Shown piece after piece: positions 24,392 through 33,234 of a stretch of DNA of 64,000 nt. The stretch's first letter is position 1; each line of letters begins with the position of its first letter. The position numbers were made by a program, and so were the translations under genes. Below the pieces are notes generated by a model. It did no database searches and was not told the origin of the DNA. It saw only the letters and a program-made list of their open reading frames with translations. Location: contig CAKTIE010000006.1 of the NCBI GenBank assembly GCA_934565655.1, positions 38,426-102,425 on the forward strand. The letters are read 5' to 3'. Origin of the DNA: an uncultured Oscillospiraceae bacterium (GTDB taxonomy: Bacteria; Bacillota; Clostridia; Oscillospirales; Oscillospiraceae).

Positions 24392-24571
24392 ATGAAGTAT
24401 GCCATTGATCTTACCGATCTGCTCAACAACGATCCCCAGGCGTATACCTATTTCTACGCCCTGCCCGCCCAGACCCAGACCGACCTGCGCAAGCGGGACA
24501 TCCGCAGCATGGAGGAGCTGAAGGCCGCCACAGCGGATCTGGCCTATGCCGACCGCCCGGACGTGTTTTAA
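24392..24571 (+). CDS. Small hypothetical protein
   Basis: A 59-residue soluble protein with no recognised family. It begins MKYAIDLTDLLNNDPQAY and includes YFYALPAQTQTDLRKRDI and SMEELKAATADL, predicted helical. The ATG at 24392 lies 8 bases after GGAGGTG. It is 50 bases after obgE, probably co-transcribed, and followed by a strong terminator. Confidence 0.7.
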   Translation: MKYAIDLTDLLNNDPQAYTYFYALPAQTQTDLRKRDIRSMEELKAATADLAYADRPDVF

Positions 24572-24579
24572 GACAAGCA

Positions 24580-24617
24580 TAAAAATTGACCGCCTTCACA
24601 GGCGGTCAATTTTTATA
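24580..24617. terminator. Bidirectional terminator
   Basis: A perfect 15-bp stem (TAAAAATTGACCGCC and complement) with a 6-base loop, between convergent genes. Confidence 0.9.
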
Positions 24618-24626
24618 TAAGAAGTG

Positions 24627-25796
24627 TTACCACTCCAGGTTCTTTTCGGTTTCCTTGCTGAACACATGGGCCACGTTGCCGCCGAAGATCATGTTGACCT
24701 CGCTGCCCATGGGGAAGTGGGCGGCATTGCCGTTGGTGGGTACGATGACCACCACGTCCTTGTCGCCCGCGGTGATGTGCAGATGCACGGAGGAGCCCAT
24801 CAGCTCGCTGACGTCCACCTTGCCCTTGACGCCGTCGGCGCACAGCATGATATGGTCGGGGCGGACGCCCAGCACCACATCCTGCTCGGGGACGTTTTTG
24901 GCGCTCAGGCGCTGCTGCTTATCCTCGGCCAGCTCCACCACAATGTTATCAACAGCCACGGCATACTTGCCGTTCTGCTTCACCAGCTTGGCGTCAAACA
25001 GGTTCATCTGCGGCGTGCCGATAAAACCGGCCACGAACAGGTTGGCGGGATGGTCAAAGACCTCCTGCGGCGTGCCGATCTGCTGGATGAAGCCATCCTT
25101 CATAATGACGATACGGTCGCCCAGAGTCATGGCCTCGGTCTGGTCATGGGTGACGTAAATAAACGTGGTGTCGATCCGCTGGCGCAGCTTGATGATCTCG
25201 GCGCGCATCTGGTTGCGCAGCTTGGCGTCCAAGTTGGACAGAGGCTCATCCATCAGGAACACGGAGGGATCGCGGACGATGGCGCGGCCGATGGCCACAC
25301 GCTGGCGCTGGCCGCCGGACAGGGCCTTGGGCTTACGATCCAGATACTGGGTGATGTCCAGGATCTCCGCCGCCTGCTTCACCTTCTTGTCGATCTCATC
25401 CTTAGGAACCTTCTTCAGCTTCAGGGAGAAGGCCATGTTCTCGTACACGGTCATGTGGGGATACAGGGCGTAGTTCTGGAACACCATGGCGATATCACGA
25501 TCCTTGGGCTCCACATCGTTCATCAGCTTGTCACCGATCCACAGTTCGCCAGAGCTGATGTCCTCCAGGCCGGCGATCATGCGCAGCGTGGTGGACTTAC
25601 CGCAGCCGGAGGGGCCCACCAGCACGATGAATTCCTTGTCAGCAATCTCCAGATTGAACTGCTGGACGGCCACGACGCCTTCCTCGGTGATCTGAAGATT
25701 GGTTTTCTTCTCCTGCTCTTCGCCCTTCTTGACCTTTTTCTTCTTCTCGGTGTTGGGGTAGACCTTCTTGAGATCCTTCAATACGACCTTTGCCAT
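24627..25796 (-). CDS. Sugar ABC transporter ATP-binding protein (UgpC/MsmX/MalK type)
   Basis: A 389-residue ATPase of the CUT1 carbohydrate ABC importer family. Walker A is [12 protein letters not shown], signature LSGGQRQRV, Walker [13 protein letters not shown], and switch His in [10 protein letters not shown]-terminal regulatory/TOBE region (about 255-389) follows. It is encoded alone, with no permease or binding protein nearby, which is typical of MsmX-like shared ATPases. Odd feature: between the first beta strand and Walker A there is an extra Lys/Glu-rich stretch of about 30 residues ([17 protein letters not shown]...). The start ATG at 25796 has its only GGAGG 24 bases upstream. Confidence 0.92.
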   Translation of the reverse strand: MAKVVLKDLKKVYPNTEKKKKVKKGEEQEKKTNLQITEEGVVAVQQFNLEIADKEFIVLVGPSGCGKSTTLRMIAGLEDISSGELWIGDKLMNDVEPKDRDIAMVFQNYALYPHMTVYENMAFSLKLKKVPKDEIDKKVKQAAEILDITQYLDRKPKALSGGQRQRVAIGRAIVRDPSVFLMDEPLSNLDAKLRNQMRAEIIKLRQRIDTTFIYVTHDQTEAMTLGDRIVIMKDGFIQQIGTPQEVFDHPANLFVAGFIGTPQMNLFDAKLVKQNGKYAVAVDNIVVELAEDKQQRLSAKNVPEQDVVLGVRPDHIMLCADGVKGKVDVSELMGSSVHLHITAGDKDVVVIVPTNGNAAHFPMGSEVNMIFGGNVAHVFSKETEKNLEW

Positions 25797-26071
25797 ACAT
25801 TCTTGACTGTAACTGTTCTGCCTCCGCAAGGAACAGTCTCGCGGCCGCCTCCCGGCGCACCGCCTTACGACAGGTCTCCACACTGCCGCACCGCCAGCCA
25901 CAGCGGATCTTCCTCCTTTAATTTGCCGCCGCCGGTCATAAAGTGGAGTGACCACCGGCGGTTGGAATAAGACAGTATTTATTTTATACGAATGTGCGGC
26001 AAATTACAAGGCCTAATGCTGTGAACTTTTGCCCAAAAATGGGATGCTTACGAAACAAACGCTCCTGCCGC
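25797..26071. other. Intergenic region upstream of the ABC ATPase
   Basis: No gene is seen. TATAAA on the minus strand near 25985-25990 may be a -10 for the ATPase with a leader of about 180 bases. The inverted GCCGCCGCCGGT/ACCACCGGCGGT pair near 25924-25961 can fold within that leader. No riboswitch is recognised. Confidence 0.35.
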
Positions 26072-26662
26072 TTATTTTCGCAGGGCAGCGGCGATCCGCT
26101 CCGCCATAATCCGGTGGCCCTCCGCCGTGGGATGCAGACCGTCCAGATACAGCTCCGGCCGGGGCGTGCCGTCCGCGTCCCGCAGCAGGTCGTACAGCGG
26201 GATATACGGCACATGGAAGGTGCGGCAGAACAGCGCCATCCACTGCTGATATGCCTCCAGCACCGCTTCGTTGGAGGGCCGCATCACCTCCTGCCACTCC
26301 GGCATCACCGTAGGGAAGGACACCGTCAGCGGCGAGAGCATCACACAGCGGCCTCCGGCGGTCAGCACCTGCTGCACCATGGCGCCCATGTTGGCCCTCG
26401 CCGCCGTGTCTGTTCCGGAATAAAAAATATCGTTGACGCCACCCATCAGCAGCACGGTCGGCCGCATCCCCAAAGGCTGCTGCCGCAGCCGCGGGATGAC
26501 CTCCGTATTCAGCCGCGCCAGCATCCCGCCGGTGGTGTCGCCGGAAACCCCCAGATTCACCACCGGGCAGGCCAGCGCCTGCCCCACCAGCGTCGTCCAG
26601 CGCTGCGCGGAACGCACGCCATAGCCGTAGGTAATGCTGTCGCCCAAGCAGATCAGCTCCAT
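26072..26662 (-). CDS. SGNH/GDSL hydrolase
   Basis: A 196-residue soluble esterase-like protein. The block I nucleophile is in CLGDSITYGYG, block II Gly in NLGVSGDTTGG, block III in GGVNDIFYSG (GxND), and block V in DGLHPTAEGH with the catalytic Asp and His. It lacks a signal peptide and so acts in the cytoplasm, on acyl or acetyl esters of unknown identity. The start ATG at 26662 follows AAAGAGGTGGGGCA and gives a beginning at MELICLGDS. Confidence 0.92.
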   Translation of the reverse strand: MELICLGDSITYGYGVRSAQRWTTLVGQALACPVVNLGVSGDTTGGMLARLNTEVIPRLRQQPLGMRPTVLLMGGVNDIFYSGTDTAARANMGAMVQQVLTAGGRCVMLSPLTVSFPTVMPEWQEVMRPSNEAVLEAYQQWMALFCRTFHVPYIPLYDLLRDADGTPRPELYLDGLHPTAEGHRIMAERIAAALRK

Positions 26663-26770
26663 TGCCCCACCTCTTTCCACCAGAAGTTTTTATCAGTATA
26701 CCCTCCCTCGCCCTGCAAGTAAAGGGAAACTTATCTCCCCGAAGTTTTTCACCGTTTTTCAAAAAAATGC

Positions 26771-26801
26771 TTGACTGTAAAGTCCCTTTATAGCTTACTA
26801 T
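26771..26801 (+). promoter_or_regulatory. MerR-type promoter with operator in a 19-base spacer
   Basis: TTGACT and TACTAT are separated by 19 bases, the over-long spacing characteristic of promoters activated by MerR proteins. Across the start of the spacer lies the near-perfect dyad CTGTAAAG-TCC-CTTTATAG (26775-26793, one mismatch). The gene just downstream encodes a MerR protein, so autoregulation is very likely. Confidence 0.75.
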
Positions 26802-26820
26802 TATCCCAGGAGGTGACGCC

Positions 26821-28257
26821 ATGACCATCAAGGATATCGAAATCCGTTCCGGTATGACCCGGGCCAATATCCGGTTTTACGAGGCCGAAGGGCTGCTTTC
26901 CCCGGCACGGAGTGCCAACGGCTATCGGGACTATTCCGACCACGATCTGGAGGTACTCAAGCGCATCAGGCTGCTGCGGAGCCTTCGCATCCCCCTGGAG
27001 GAGATCAAGGCCCTGCACAATGACAGCGATGACCTGCTCCACACGCTGGATCGCCACATCGCCGCCCTGAACGCGGAGCGGCAGGACATCGACCGCTCGG
27101 AACGGGTATGCCGGGACATGCGCGCCGACGGCGTCACCTATCAGACGCTGGATGCCCAGAAATATCTGGACGCGCTGGACCGCTCCGCGGAAAAGGACGC
27201 CCTGTCCGCCGACGTGATCCCCTCCGTCCGTTCCCCGTGGCGGCGCTTCTTCGCCCGCATGCTGGATCTTCTCCTGTACACCGCCCTGTGGGGCAGCTTC
27301 CTTGAACTGCTCTCCGGCAGCAGCGCCATTCAGAACAGCACCGGCTCCGGCCTGCTGAACACGGTGATGTCCCTGCTGATCATGGTCTTTCTGGAGCCGC
27401 TGCTGCTGCGTCTGTGGGGCACCACGCCCGGCAAATGGGTCATGGGCCTGTCCGTCACGGACAGCGACGGCGTCCGCCTGTGCTACTCCGCCGGGCTCTC
27501 CCGCACATTGTCGGTGCTGTGGTACGGTATGGGCGGTTATATCCCCATTTACCGCCTGATCCGCCTGTGGAAAAGCTATAAGGCCTGCGACGAGGGCTCT
27601 GGCCTTCCCTGGGAGGCGGAGACCTCCCTGTCCCTGCGGACGCAGAAGCGGTGGCGCGCGCCGGTGCTGGCCTGCGCGTACATCATCGTCGTACTGGGCG
27701 CGATGGTGCTGACCATCACAGCGGCCCAGCTGCCCCGTCACCGGGGCGACATCACCGCGGCGGAATTCTGCGACAACTTCAACCGCCTTGCTGCCTATCA
27801 CGACTTCCACTTTGGCGGTACGCTGGATGAGACCGGCAAATGGCGCGGCGTTCAGGAGGATCCCTATACCGTCTATATCGGCGGCTGGAGCGCCCCGCCG
27901 GACTTCACCATCACCGAGACCGACGGCTCCGTGACCGCCGTCAGCTTTCAGTTCGAGACCTCTGACCCGGAGCTGTGGCCCGATCATTACTACCGGCAGA
28001 TGACCATTGCCGCCCTCTCCTATGTCTGCGCGGAAAACCGTTACAGCGCCCTTTCCCCCACCCAGAACGACCTGATGAACACCATCAAGGATCACAGCTA
28101 TGAAAGCTTCTCCTTCACCGCCGACGGTTTCCTGGTGTCCTGTGACGTGAGCTACTCCGGCTATGTGCTGATAGACTCGGCCAGCGATCCTTACCTCTGG
28201 CCGGAGGACGGGCAGGAGGTATCCTACCGCTTCTCGTTCAAAATGGAAAAGCTATGA
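26821..28257 (+). CDS. Membrane-bound MerR-RDD fusion regulator
   Basis: A 478-residue protein. Residues 1-75 are a MerR winged helix (MTIKDIEIRSGMTRANIRFY, GLLSPARSANGYRDYSD), followed by a coiled-coil dimerisation helix to about 115. Residues about 135-265 form an RDD membrane domain with Arg-Asp around ARMLDLLLY and GTTPGKWVMGLSV. A third strong helix (ACAYIIVVLGAMVLTITAA) follows, and the last 170 residues form a tryptophan- and tyrosine-rich domain predicted outside the membrane. This suggests a one-component regulator that senses something at the membrane or outside. The start ATG at 26821 follows CCCAGGAGGTGACGCC. It stands alone. Confidence 0.88.
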   Translation: MTIKDIEIRSGMTRANIRFYEAEGLLSPARSANGYRDYSDHDLEVLKRIRLLRSLRIPLEEIKALHNDSDDLLHTLDRHIAALNAERQDIDRSERVCRDMRADGVTYQTLDAQKYLDALDRSAEKDALSADVIPSVRSPWRRFFARMLDLLLYTALWGSFLELLSGSSAIQNSTGSGLLNTVMSLLIMVFLEPLLLRLWGTTPGKWVMGLSVTDSDGVRLCYSAGLSRTLSVLWYGMGGYIPIYRLIRLWKSYKACDEGSGLPWEAETSLSLRTQKRWRAPVLACAYIIVVLGAMVLTITAAQLPRHRGDITAAEFCDNFNRLAAYHDFHFGGTLDETGKWRGVQEDPYTVYIGGWSAPPDFTITETDGSVTAVSFQFETSDPELWPDHYYRQMTIAALSYVCAENRYSALSPTQNDLMNTIKDHSYESFSFTADGFLVSCDVSYSGYVLIDSASDPYLWPEDGQEVSYRFSFKMEKL

Positions 28258-28260
28258 CAA

Positions 28261-28296
28261 AAGTGCCGTCCGGCGAACACCGGACGGCACTTCTTC
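28261..28296. terminator. Bidirectional terminator
   Basis: A 13-bp perfect stem (AAGTGCCGTCCGG and complement) with a 6-base loop, between convergent genes. Confidence 0.8.
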
Positions 28297-28302
28297 ATGT
28301 TC

Positions 28303-29298
28303 TTATGAGCGTTTGTCCTTTTTGTTTGCCTTGTTGATCTTTGCGATCTCCTTGAACTTCTCGCGCTTGGCCTCCAGATACCGGCTGTTGTCCGCCGCGG
28401 ATCTGTTCTCGGTCTTCAGCTTCTGGAAGGAGGCCCATCTGGCGGCGTCCAGCGTGCCGTCCGCCAGCGCCTTCTGGATGGCGCAGCCCGGCTCCGCGGT
28501 GTGGGTGCAGTTTGAAAATCTGCATGTGCGGGACAGCTCTTCGATATCCCGGAACGCCGCGTCAATACCGTCGCCGCTGTCCCACATGCCAAGCTCCCGC
28601 ATGCCGGGCGTGTCGATCAGAAACGCGCCGTTGGGAAGCGCGATCAGCTCGCGGTGGGTGGTGGTGTGCCGCCCCTTGTCGCCTGCCCCGATCTCTCCCG
28701 TGGCAAGGCTGTCGGTTCCCATGAGCTTATTGGTCAGCGTGGACTTTCCGACGCCGGAGGAGCCCAGGAAGGCCACCGTCTTTCCGGGAAGGATATACGG
28801 CATCACCGCTTCATATTCGCCGCTCAGCGAGGAGACCGCCAGAATATCCACATCAGGGGCGGCGTTTCGCACCTCCGCGATCTTGCTGTCCACATCCGGA
28901 CATAGATCCGCCTTGGTCAGCACCACCACAGGCGTGGCGCCGCTGTCGTATGTGATAGACAGATAGCGCTCCATCCGCCGGAGGTTGAAATTCTGATTCA
29001 GCGACATGCAGAGCAATACGGTGTCGATATTGGCGGCAACGACCTGCTCCTGCTTCGCGCTGCCGGCGGCCCTCCGGATAAAGCAGCTCTTGCGGGGAAA
29101 AAGGCTGCGTATGATGGCCGGATCGTCCCCCTCCGGCCACTCGGCCAGAACATAATCGCCCACGGCCGGATAATCGGAAACGGTAAGCGCTTCATACCGG
29201 TATTTCCCGGAGACGGACGCCTGCTTCACATCCGTCCCGCTGCTGATCTTATAGATCCCCTTTTCCTGAGAGATGACTCTTGCGCGCACTTCACTCAT
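28303..29298 (-). CDS. rsgA: Ribosome small subunit-dependent GTPase A
   Basis: A 331-residue circularly permuted GTPase that acts in 30S maturation. An N-terminal OB-fold is followed by motifs in permuted order: G4 VLTKADL before G1 GSSGVGKSTLTNKL and G3 DTPGMRELGMWD. The C-terminal zinc knuckle has CRFSNCTH and the later Cys in EPGCAIQ. The C-terminus is strongly basic. The start overlaps the upstream hydrolase stop by 4 bases (ATGA). This longer form is often a second RsgA paralogue in Clostridia. Whether another copy exists cannot be seen here. Confidence 0.92.
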   Translation of the reverse strand: MSEVRARVISQEKGIYKISSGTDVKQASVSGKYRYEALTVSDYPAVGDYVLAEWPEGDDPAIIRSLFPRKSCFIRRAAGSAKQEQVVAANIDTVLLCMSLNQNFNLRRMERYLSITYDSGATPVVVLTKADLCPDVDSKIAEVRNAAPDVDILAVSSLSGEYEAVMPYILPGKTVAFLGSSGVGKSTLTNKLMGTDSLATGEIGAGDKGRHTTTHRELIALPNGAFLIDTPGMRELGMWDSGDGIDAAFRDIEELSRTCRFSNCTHTAEPGCAIQKALADGTLDAARWASFQKLKTENRSAADNSRYLEAKREKFKEIAKINKANKKDKRS

Positions 29299-30239
29299 TC
29301 TGCTTCTCCATTTATCATATTTTTTAATGTGTACGGCTCCGCCGGGAACTGATGGCGGCTGTTTTCCTGGATCGTAAACGTCACATCCAGGCCCGCCTTA
29401 TCCGCCGCGGCATACAGCTGCTTCGCCGCGGGGAGACAGTCCTCGTCCTCCGCGCCGCAGAAGATCCTGAGCGCGATATTCTTTTGCCGGGCCGCATGCA
29501 GCACCTCTTCCGCATGCTCCTCCATGACCGGAAGCCACGGGCTTTGCAGCAGCATCATATCGCAGCGCGCCGGCGTAAAGGCCACCGCCCGCAGAAGCAT
29601 ATCGCATCCGGCCGAAAATCCGCCGCATACGATCCTCTGATACCCCTCATGCTCCGCTTTTTCGATCGCTTCCGCCACCGGCAGATAAGAAGCCATATCA
29701 TAGCTCCAGCGATAGGTTCCATAGCCGTCCGGCTCGGCGCTCTGTACGGTCTCCAGCTGCCACCGGCCATCGCCCGCAAGCACCGGCTCCCAGTCACTCC
29801 GCGCCGTCGGCCCATTCTGCGTATTTCCATGAACGGCCAGGAAAAGCTTCGCGGCCGTTTTCTCCTTCCAGGAAAACTGCGCTTCCGCCTTGGCGGCCGC
29901 CGCCGCATAGCGCGCATCGGAAACGGATCGCAGAGCCAGAAACGCGGGATCCTCCTTCAGCAGTGCAAGATCCTCATCCTCCAGCACCTCCGGCCGATAC
30001 CACCAGCCGTTCTCCGTGATGGCTTTTCTCAGCCATCCCAGCGCCTCCTCCGGTCTGTTGTCTCCGCCTGCCAGGCAGGCCAGGAAATACATGGTCTGCG
30101 GCCCATGATTCCCGGGAGCCTTTTCATAGGCATCCAGCAGAAAGTCATATGCTTCCGCATATCCCTTCCCGGCCAGTGACAATGTAGCCTCTAATATGTC
30201 GTCTTCTTTTCTTATGTCCAATCTGTTTCTCCTTTTCAT
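29295..30239 (-). CDS. Alpha/beta-hydrolase-like protein with helical-repeat N-terminus
   Basis: Up to 314 residues. The N-terminal part (about 1-110) resembles TPR-type repeats (GYAEAYDFLLDAYEKAPGNH, EEALGWLRKAITENG). The C-terminal part is an alpha/beta hydrolase with nucleophile elbow GGFSAGCDML and a late His in ENSRHQFPAEP. FLAVHGNTQNG is the oxyanion-hole strand. The substrate is unknown. The ATG at 30239 has a weak ribosome site. A TTG at 30221 follows AGGAGAAACAGA within the frame and may be the real start. It is coupled to rsgA by a 4-base overlap. Confidence 0.8.
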   Translation of the reverse strand: MKRRNRLDIRKEDDILEATLSLAGKGYAEAYDFLLDAYEKAPGNHGPQTMYFLACLAGGDNRPEEALGWLRKAITENGWWYRPEVLEDEDLALLKEDPAFLALRSVSDARYAAAAAKAEAQFSWKEKTAAKLFLAVHGNTQNGPTARSDWEPVLAGDGRWQLETVQSAEPDGYGTYRWSYDMASYLPVAEAIEKAEHEGYQRIVCGGFSAGCDMLLRAVAFTPARCDMMLLQSPWLPVMEEHAEEVLHAARQKNIALRIFCGAEDEDCLPAAKQLYAAADKAGLDVTFTIQENSRHQFPAEPYTLKNMINGEAE

Positions 30240-30331
30240 GATCCGGTCTATCTGACAAAAGATTATACCGCAAGAATCCGCTTTCGTCTACAAAACCGCC
30301 GCAATTGTTGCCAAATTGTAGCCAGCAGAAA

Positions 30332-30376
30332 AGAAAAATCCTGAAAAGCGCTGTAATATCAACGCTTTTCAGGATT
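30332..30376 (-). terminator. Terminator after guaA
   Basis: A 14-bp perfect stem (AATCCTGAAAAGCG and complement) with a 12-base loop, followed on the minus strand by TTTTCTTTTC. Confidence 0.8.
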
Positions 30377-30393
30377 CGGAAACCGCGAAAATT

Positions 30394-31923
30394 TTATTCC
30401 CACTCCACAGTGGCAGGGGGCTTGGAGGTGATGTCGTAGCAGATGCGGTTGATGTGCTTCACCTCGCCTACGATGCGGTTGGACACCTTGTCCAGCAGCT
30501 CATAGGGCAGGCGGGACCATGTGGCGGTCATGAAATCCTGGGACTGCACGGCACGCAGGGCCAGCGTATAGTCGTAGGTACGCTCGTCGCCCATGACGCC
30601 CACGCTGCGCAGGTCGGTCAGCACGGCAAAGAACTGGCTGGTGGTGCGGTCAAGGCCCGCCAGCTTCATCTCCTCGCGGAAGATGGCGTCGGCATCCCGC
30701 AGGATGGCCAGCTTCTCCTCGGTGATATCGCCGATCACGCGGATGGCCAGACCGGGGCCGGGGAAGGGCTGACGCCACACCAGCTCGTCGGGCAGGCCCA
30801 GCTCGGTGCCCAGCTGTCGCACCTCGTCCTTGAACAGGCGGCGCAGCGGCTCCACAATCTCCTTGAAGTCCACGCAGTCGGGCAGGCCGCCCACATTGTG
30901 GTGACTCTTGATAACAGCGCTCTCGCCGCCCAGGCCGGATTCCACTACGTCGGGATAGATGGTACCCTGGGCCAGGAAGTCCACAGCGCCGATCTTCTTG
31001 GCCTCCTCCTCGAACACACGGATGAACTCCTCACCGATGATCTTGCGCTTGCGCTCCGGGTCAGTGACGCCGGCCAGCTTGGCCAAAAAGCGAGGACCGG
31101 CGTTGACGCGGCGGACATCTACATGGAACTGGTGCTTCATCACCTGCTCCACCTGGTCGCCCTCGTCCTTACGCAGCAAGCCGTGATCCACGAAGATGCA
31201 GGTCAGCTGATCGCCCACGGCCCGCTGCAAAAGGGCAGCCGCCACAGAGCTGTCCACGCCGCCGGACAGGGCCAGCAGCACACGGCCATCGCCGATCTGG
31301 CGGCGGCACTCGGCCACCGCTTCCTCCATGTAGGAGGCCATGGTCCACTCCGATGCGAAGCCACAGATGGTGTAGAGGAAGTTCTTCAGGATCTGGGTGC
31401 CATATTCGGTATGCAGTACCTCGGGATGGAACTGCACGCCGTAGAGCTTCTTGTCGGCGCACTGCACCGCCGCGTGCAGGCAGCCCGCAGTGGAGCCGAT
31501 GATCTCGAAGCCGGGCGCAAGGCTTTCCACCTCAACACCGTGGCTCATCCAGTAGACGGCCTTCTCAGGCACGTTGTCAAACAGCGGGGATTCCTTATGC
31601 GTCAGCTCCACCTTGCCGTATTCGCGGGTCTCCGCCTTGCGGCACTGGCCGCCCAGCAGGTGCATCATCAGCTGCTCGCCATAGCAGATGCCCAACACGG
31701 GGATGCCCATTTCAAACAGTGCCTTGTCCACCATAGGGGCGTTAGGCTCAAACACGGTGGCGGGGCCGCCGGTAAAGATCAATGCGTCGGGGGCAAAGGC
31801 GCGGATCTCCTCCATGGACATGCGGAAGGACTTGATCTCGCAGTACACGCCGCACTCGCGGACGCGGCGGGCCACCAGCAGGTTATACTGGCCGCCGAAG
31901 TCCAGAACCAGAACTTTCTTCAT
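30394..31923 (-). CDS. guaA: GMP synthase (glutamine-hydrolysing)
   Basis: A 509-residue enzyme converting XMP to GMP. The class I amidotransferase domain has the nucleophile Cys in [15 protein letters not shown] and the His/Glu pair in QFHPEV. The ATP pyrophosphatase P-loop is [16 protein letters not shown], and the C-terminal dimerisation domain ends at KPPATVEWE. The start ATG at 31921-31923 gives the conserved [14 protein letters not shown] and follows GGGAGGACGACTGAG inside the xpt stop region. The longer upstream frame overlaps xpt. Together with xpt it forms a guanine-nucleotide salvage operon. Confidence 0.96.
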   Translation of the reverse strand: MKKVLVLDFGGQYNLLVARRVRECGVYCEIKSFRMSMEEIRAFAPDALIFTGGPATVFEPNAPMVDKALFEMGIPVLGICYGEQLMMHLLGGQCRKAETREYGKVELTHKESPLFDNVPEKAVYWMSHGVEVESLAPGFEIIGSTAGCLHAAVQCADKKLYGVQFHPEVLHTEYGTQILKNFLYTICGFASEWTMASYMEEAVAECRRQIGDGRVLLALSGGVDSSVAAALLQRAVGDQLTCIFVDHGLLRKDEGDQVEQVMKHQFHVDVRRVNAGPRFLAKLAGVTDPERKRKIIGEEFIRVFEEEAKKIGAVDFLAQGTIYPDVVESGLGGESAVIKSHHNVGGLPDCVDFKEIVEPLRRLFKDEVRQLGTELGLPDELVWRQPFPGPGLAIRVIGDITEEKLAILRDADAIFREEMKLAGLDRTTSQFFAVLTDLRSVGVMGDERTYDYTLALRAVQSQDFMTATWSRLPYELLDKVSNRIVGEVKHINRICYDITSKPPATVEWE

Positions 31924-31924
31924 C

Positions 31925-32506
31925 TCAGTCGTCCTCCCGGAAGATAATGCCGTTCTCGTCGGCGGATTCGATGACGGCCAGCGCCTTGTAGGGCACGTCG
32001 GGCATGGCGCGGAACTTGTCGCCGCCGCCCTGGAAGCCCTTCTCCACCGCCACACCGATGCCCACCAGCTGGGCGCCGGCCTTCTTCACGATGTCCACCA
32101 GGCCGCCCATGGCGTAGCCGTTGGCCATAAAGTCGTCGATGATCAGCACGCGGTCATCCTCGCTGAGCCATTCCTGAGACACCAGCAGGGTGACCTTCTT
32201 TTTATAGGTATAGGAGAAAATCTCACTCTGGATCAGGCCGCTTTCGATGTTGTCGCTCTTGGCCTTCTTGGCAAACAGCATGGGAACGCCGTACCGCTCG
32301 GCACACACGGTGGCCAGCGCGATACCGCTGGCTTCGGCGGTCAGCACCACCGTGGCCTTGCTGGTATCGAAATACTTGGCAAATTCGTCCGCGATATCGC
32401 CCAACAGCTTGGTGTCCACCCGGTGATTCAGAAATCCGTCGATCTTGATGATATTACCCGGCAGCACCTTGCCCTCACGGCGGATGCGTTCCTTCAACTG
32501 TTCCAT
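31925..32506 (-). CDS. xpt: Xanthine phosphoribosyltransferase
   Basis: A 193-residue type I phosphoribosyltransferase making XMP from xanthine and PRPP. The PRPP loop is [17 protein letters not shown], and the N-terminal region [11 protein letters not shown] and [15 protein letters not shown] are typical of Xpt. Product XMP is the substrate of GuaA, encoded 1 base downstream. No purine riboswitch is visible in the short leader, unlike Bacillus xpt. The start ATG at 32506 follows AAGGAGGACTATTCCC. Confidence 0.95.
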   Translation of the reverse strand: MEQLKERIRREGKVLPGNIIKIDGFLNHRVDTKLLGDIADEFAKYFDTSKATVVLTAEASGIALATVCAERYGVPMLFAKKAKSDNIESGLIQSEIFSYTYKKKVTLLVSQEWLSEDDRVLIIDDFMANGYAMGGLVDIVKKAGAQLVGIGVAVEKGFQGGGDKFRAMPDVPYKALAVIESADENGIIFREDD

Positions 32507-32538
32507 GGGAATAGTCCTCCTTATAATAGTTTGCTTCT

Positions 32539-32567
32539 ATCATAACCCGCCGGGAAATAAATTACAA
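32539..32567 (-). promoter_or_regulatory. Promoter for xpt-guaA
   Basis: On the minus strand TTGTAA and TATGAT are spaced 17 bases, giving a leader of only about 25 bases, too short for a riboswitch. Confidence 0.65.
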
Positions 32568-32626
32568 CTGACAAATACCCTAACAATTCTGTCATAAAAA
32601 TGGGCATTTTGACACTTCACACAAAG

Positions 32627-32664
32627 AAAAAGCACACCTTATCAAAAGCATAAGGCGTGCTTTT
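32627..32664. terminator. Terminator after the chromate transporter genes
   Basis: Stem AAAAGCACACCTTAT with complement ATAAGGCGTGCTTTT (one mismatch) and a 7-base loop. Confidence 0.8.
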
Positions 32665-32673
32665 CCTATTGGC

Positions 32674-33234
32674 TCAGAAATGGAACACCACGCCCACCAC
32701 GGCGGCCGCCGCGATGAACACGATGGGATGCAGCTTCTTGGTAAAGGGCACCCAGCGGGTCAGCACCAGGATCACCGCCGCAAGGGCCAGCTCCTTCCAG
32801 CGGAAGAAGGCCAGTCCGGAGGCGGAGGTATCCACCAGACACAGCAGCACCACGCCGATACCGGCGGAGGCCACCATAGCGGTGGAGGCAGGGCGCAGAC
32901 CGTAAAAGGCCGCGTCAACATATTTGTTATTGCGGAAGGCTTTCAGAAAACTGGCAATAATGAGAATGATGATGATGGACGGGGCCACCAGTCCCAGCGT
33001 GGCAATAACCGCGCCCAGAATACCGCCGGTCTCAAAGCCCACATAGGTGGCCATGTTGACGCCCACCGGGCCGGGGGTGGATTCACTGACGGCCAGCATG
33101 TCCGCCAACTGCGCCTGGGTGAACCAGCCGGTGCGGTCCGCCATATCCGACAGGAAGGGCAGCGTGGCCAGACCGCCGCCGATGGCAAACAGGCCGGTCT
33201 TGAAAAACTCATAAAACAGCTTCAGATAGATCAT
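32674..33234 (-). CDS. Chromate transporter family subunit (second half)
   Basis: A 186-residue membrane protein of the CHR family, short-chain type, with about six helices. The family motif FFKTGLFAIGGGLATLPFL is at the N-terminus and ESTPGPVGVNMATYVGF follows. Short CHR proteins are encoded as adjacent pairs and work as heterodimers. Its start overlaps the stop of the first-half gene by 4 bases. The physiological substrate in gut anaerobes is uncertain, since chromate resistance is only one known function. Confidence 0.9.
   Translation of the reverse strand: MIYLKLFYEFFKTGLFAIGGGLATLPFLSDMADRTGWFTQAQLADMLAVSESTPGPVGVNMATYVGFETGGILGAVIATLGLVAPSIIIILIIASFLKAFRNNKYVDAAFYGLRPASTAMVASAGIGVVLLCLVDTSASGLAFFRWKELALAAVILVLTRWVPFTKKLHPIVFIAAAAVVGVVFHF

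Noticed and set aside
32507..32660. Purine riboswitch upstream of xpt-guaA
   Set aside because: Looked for because Bacillus xpt has one. The predicted leader is only about 25 bases and the conserved purine-aptamer core is absent.
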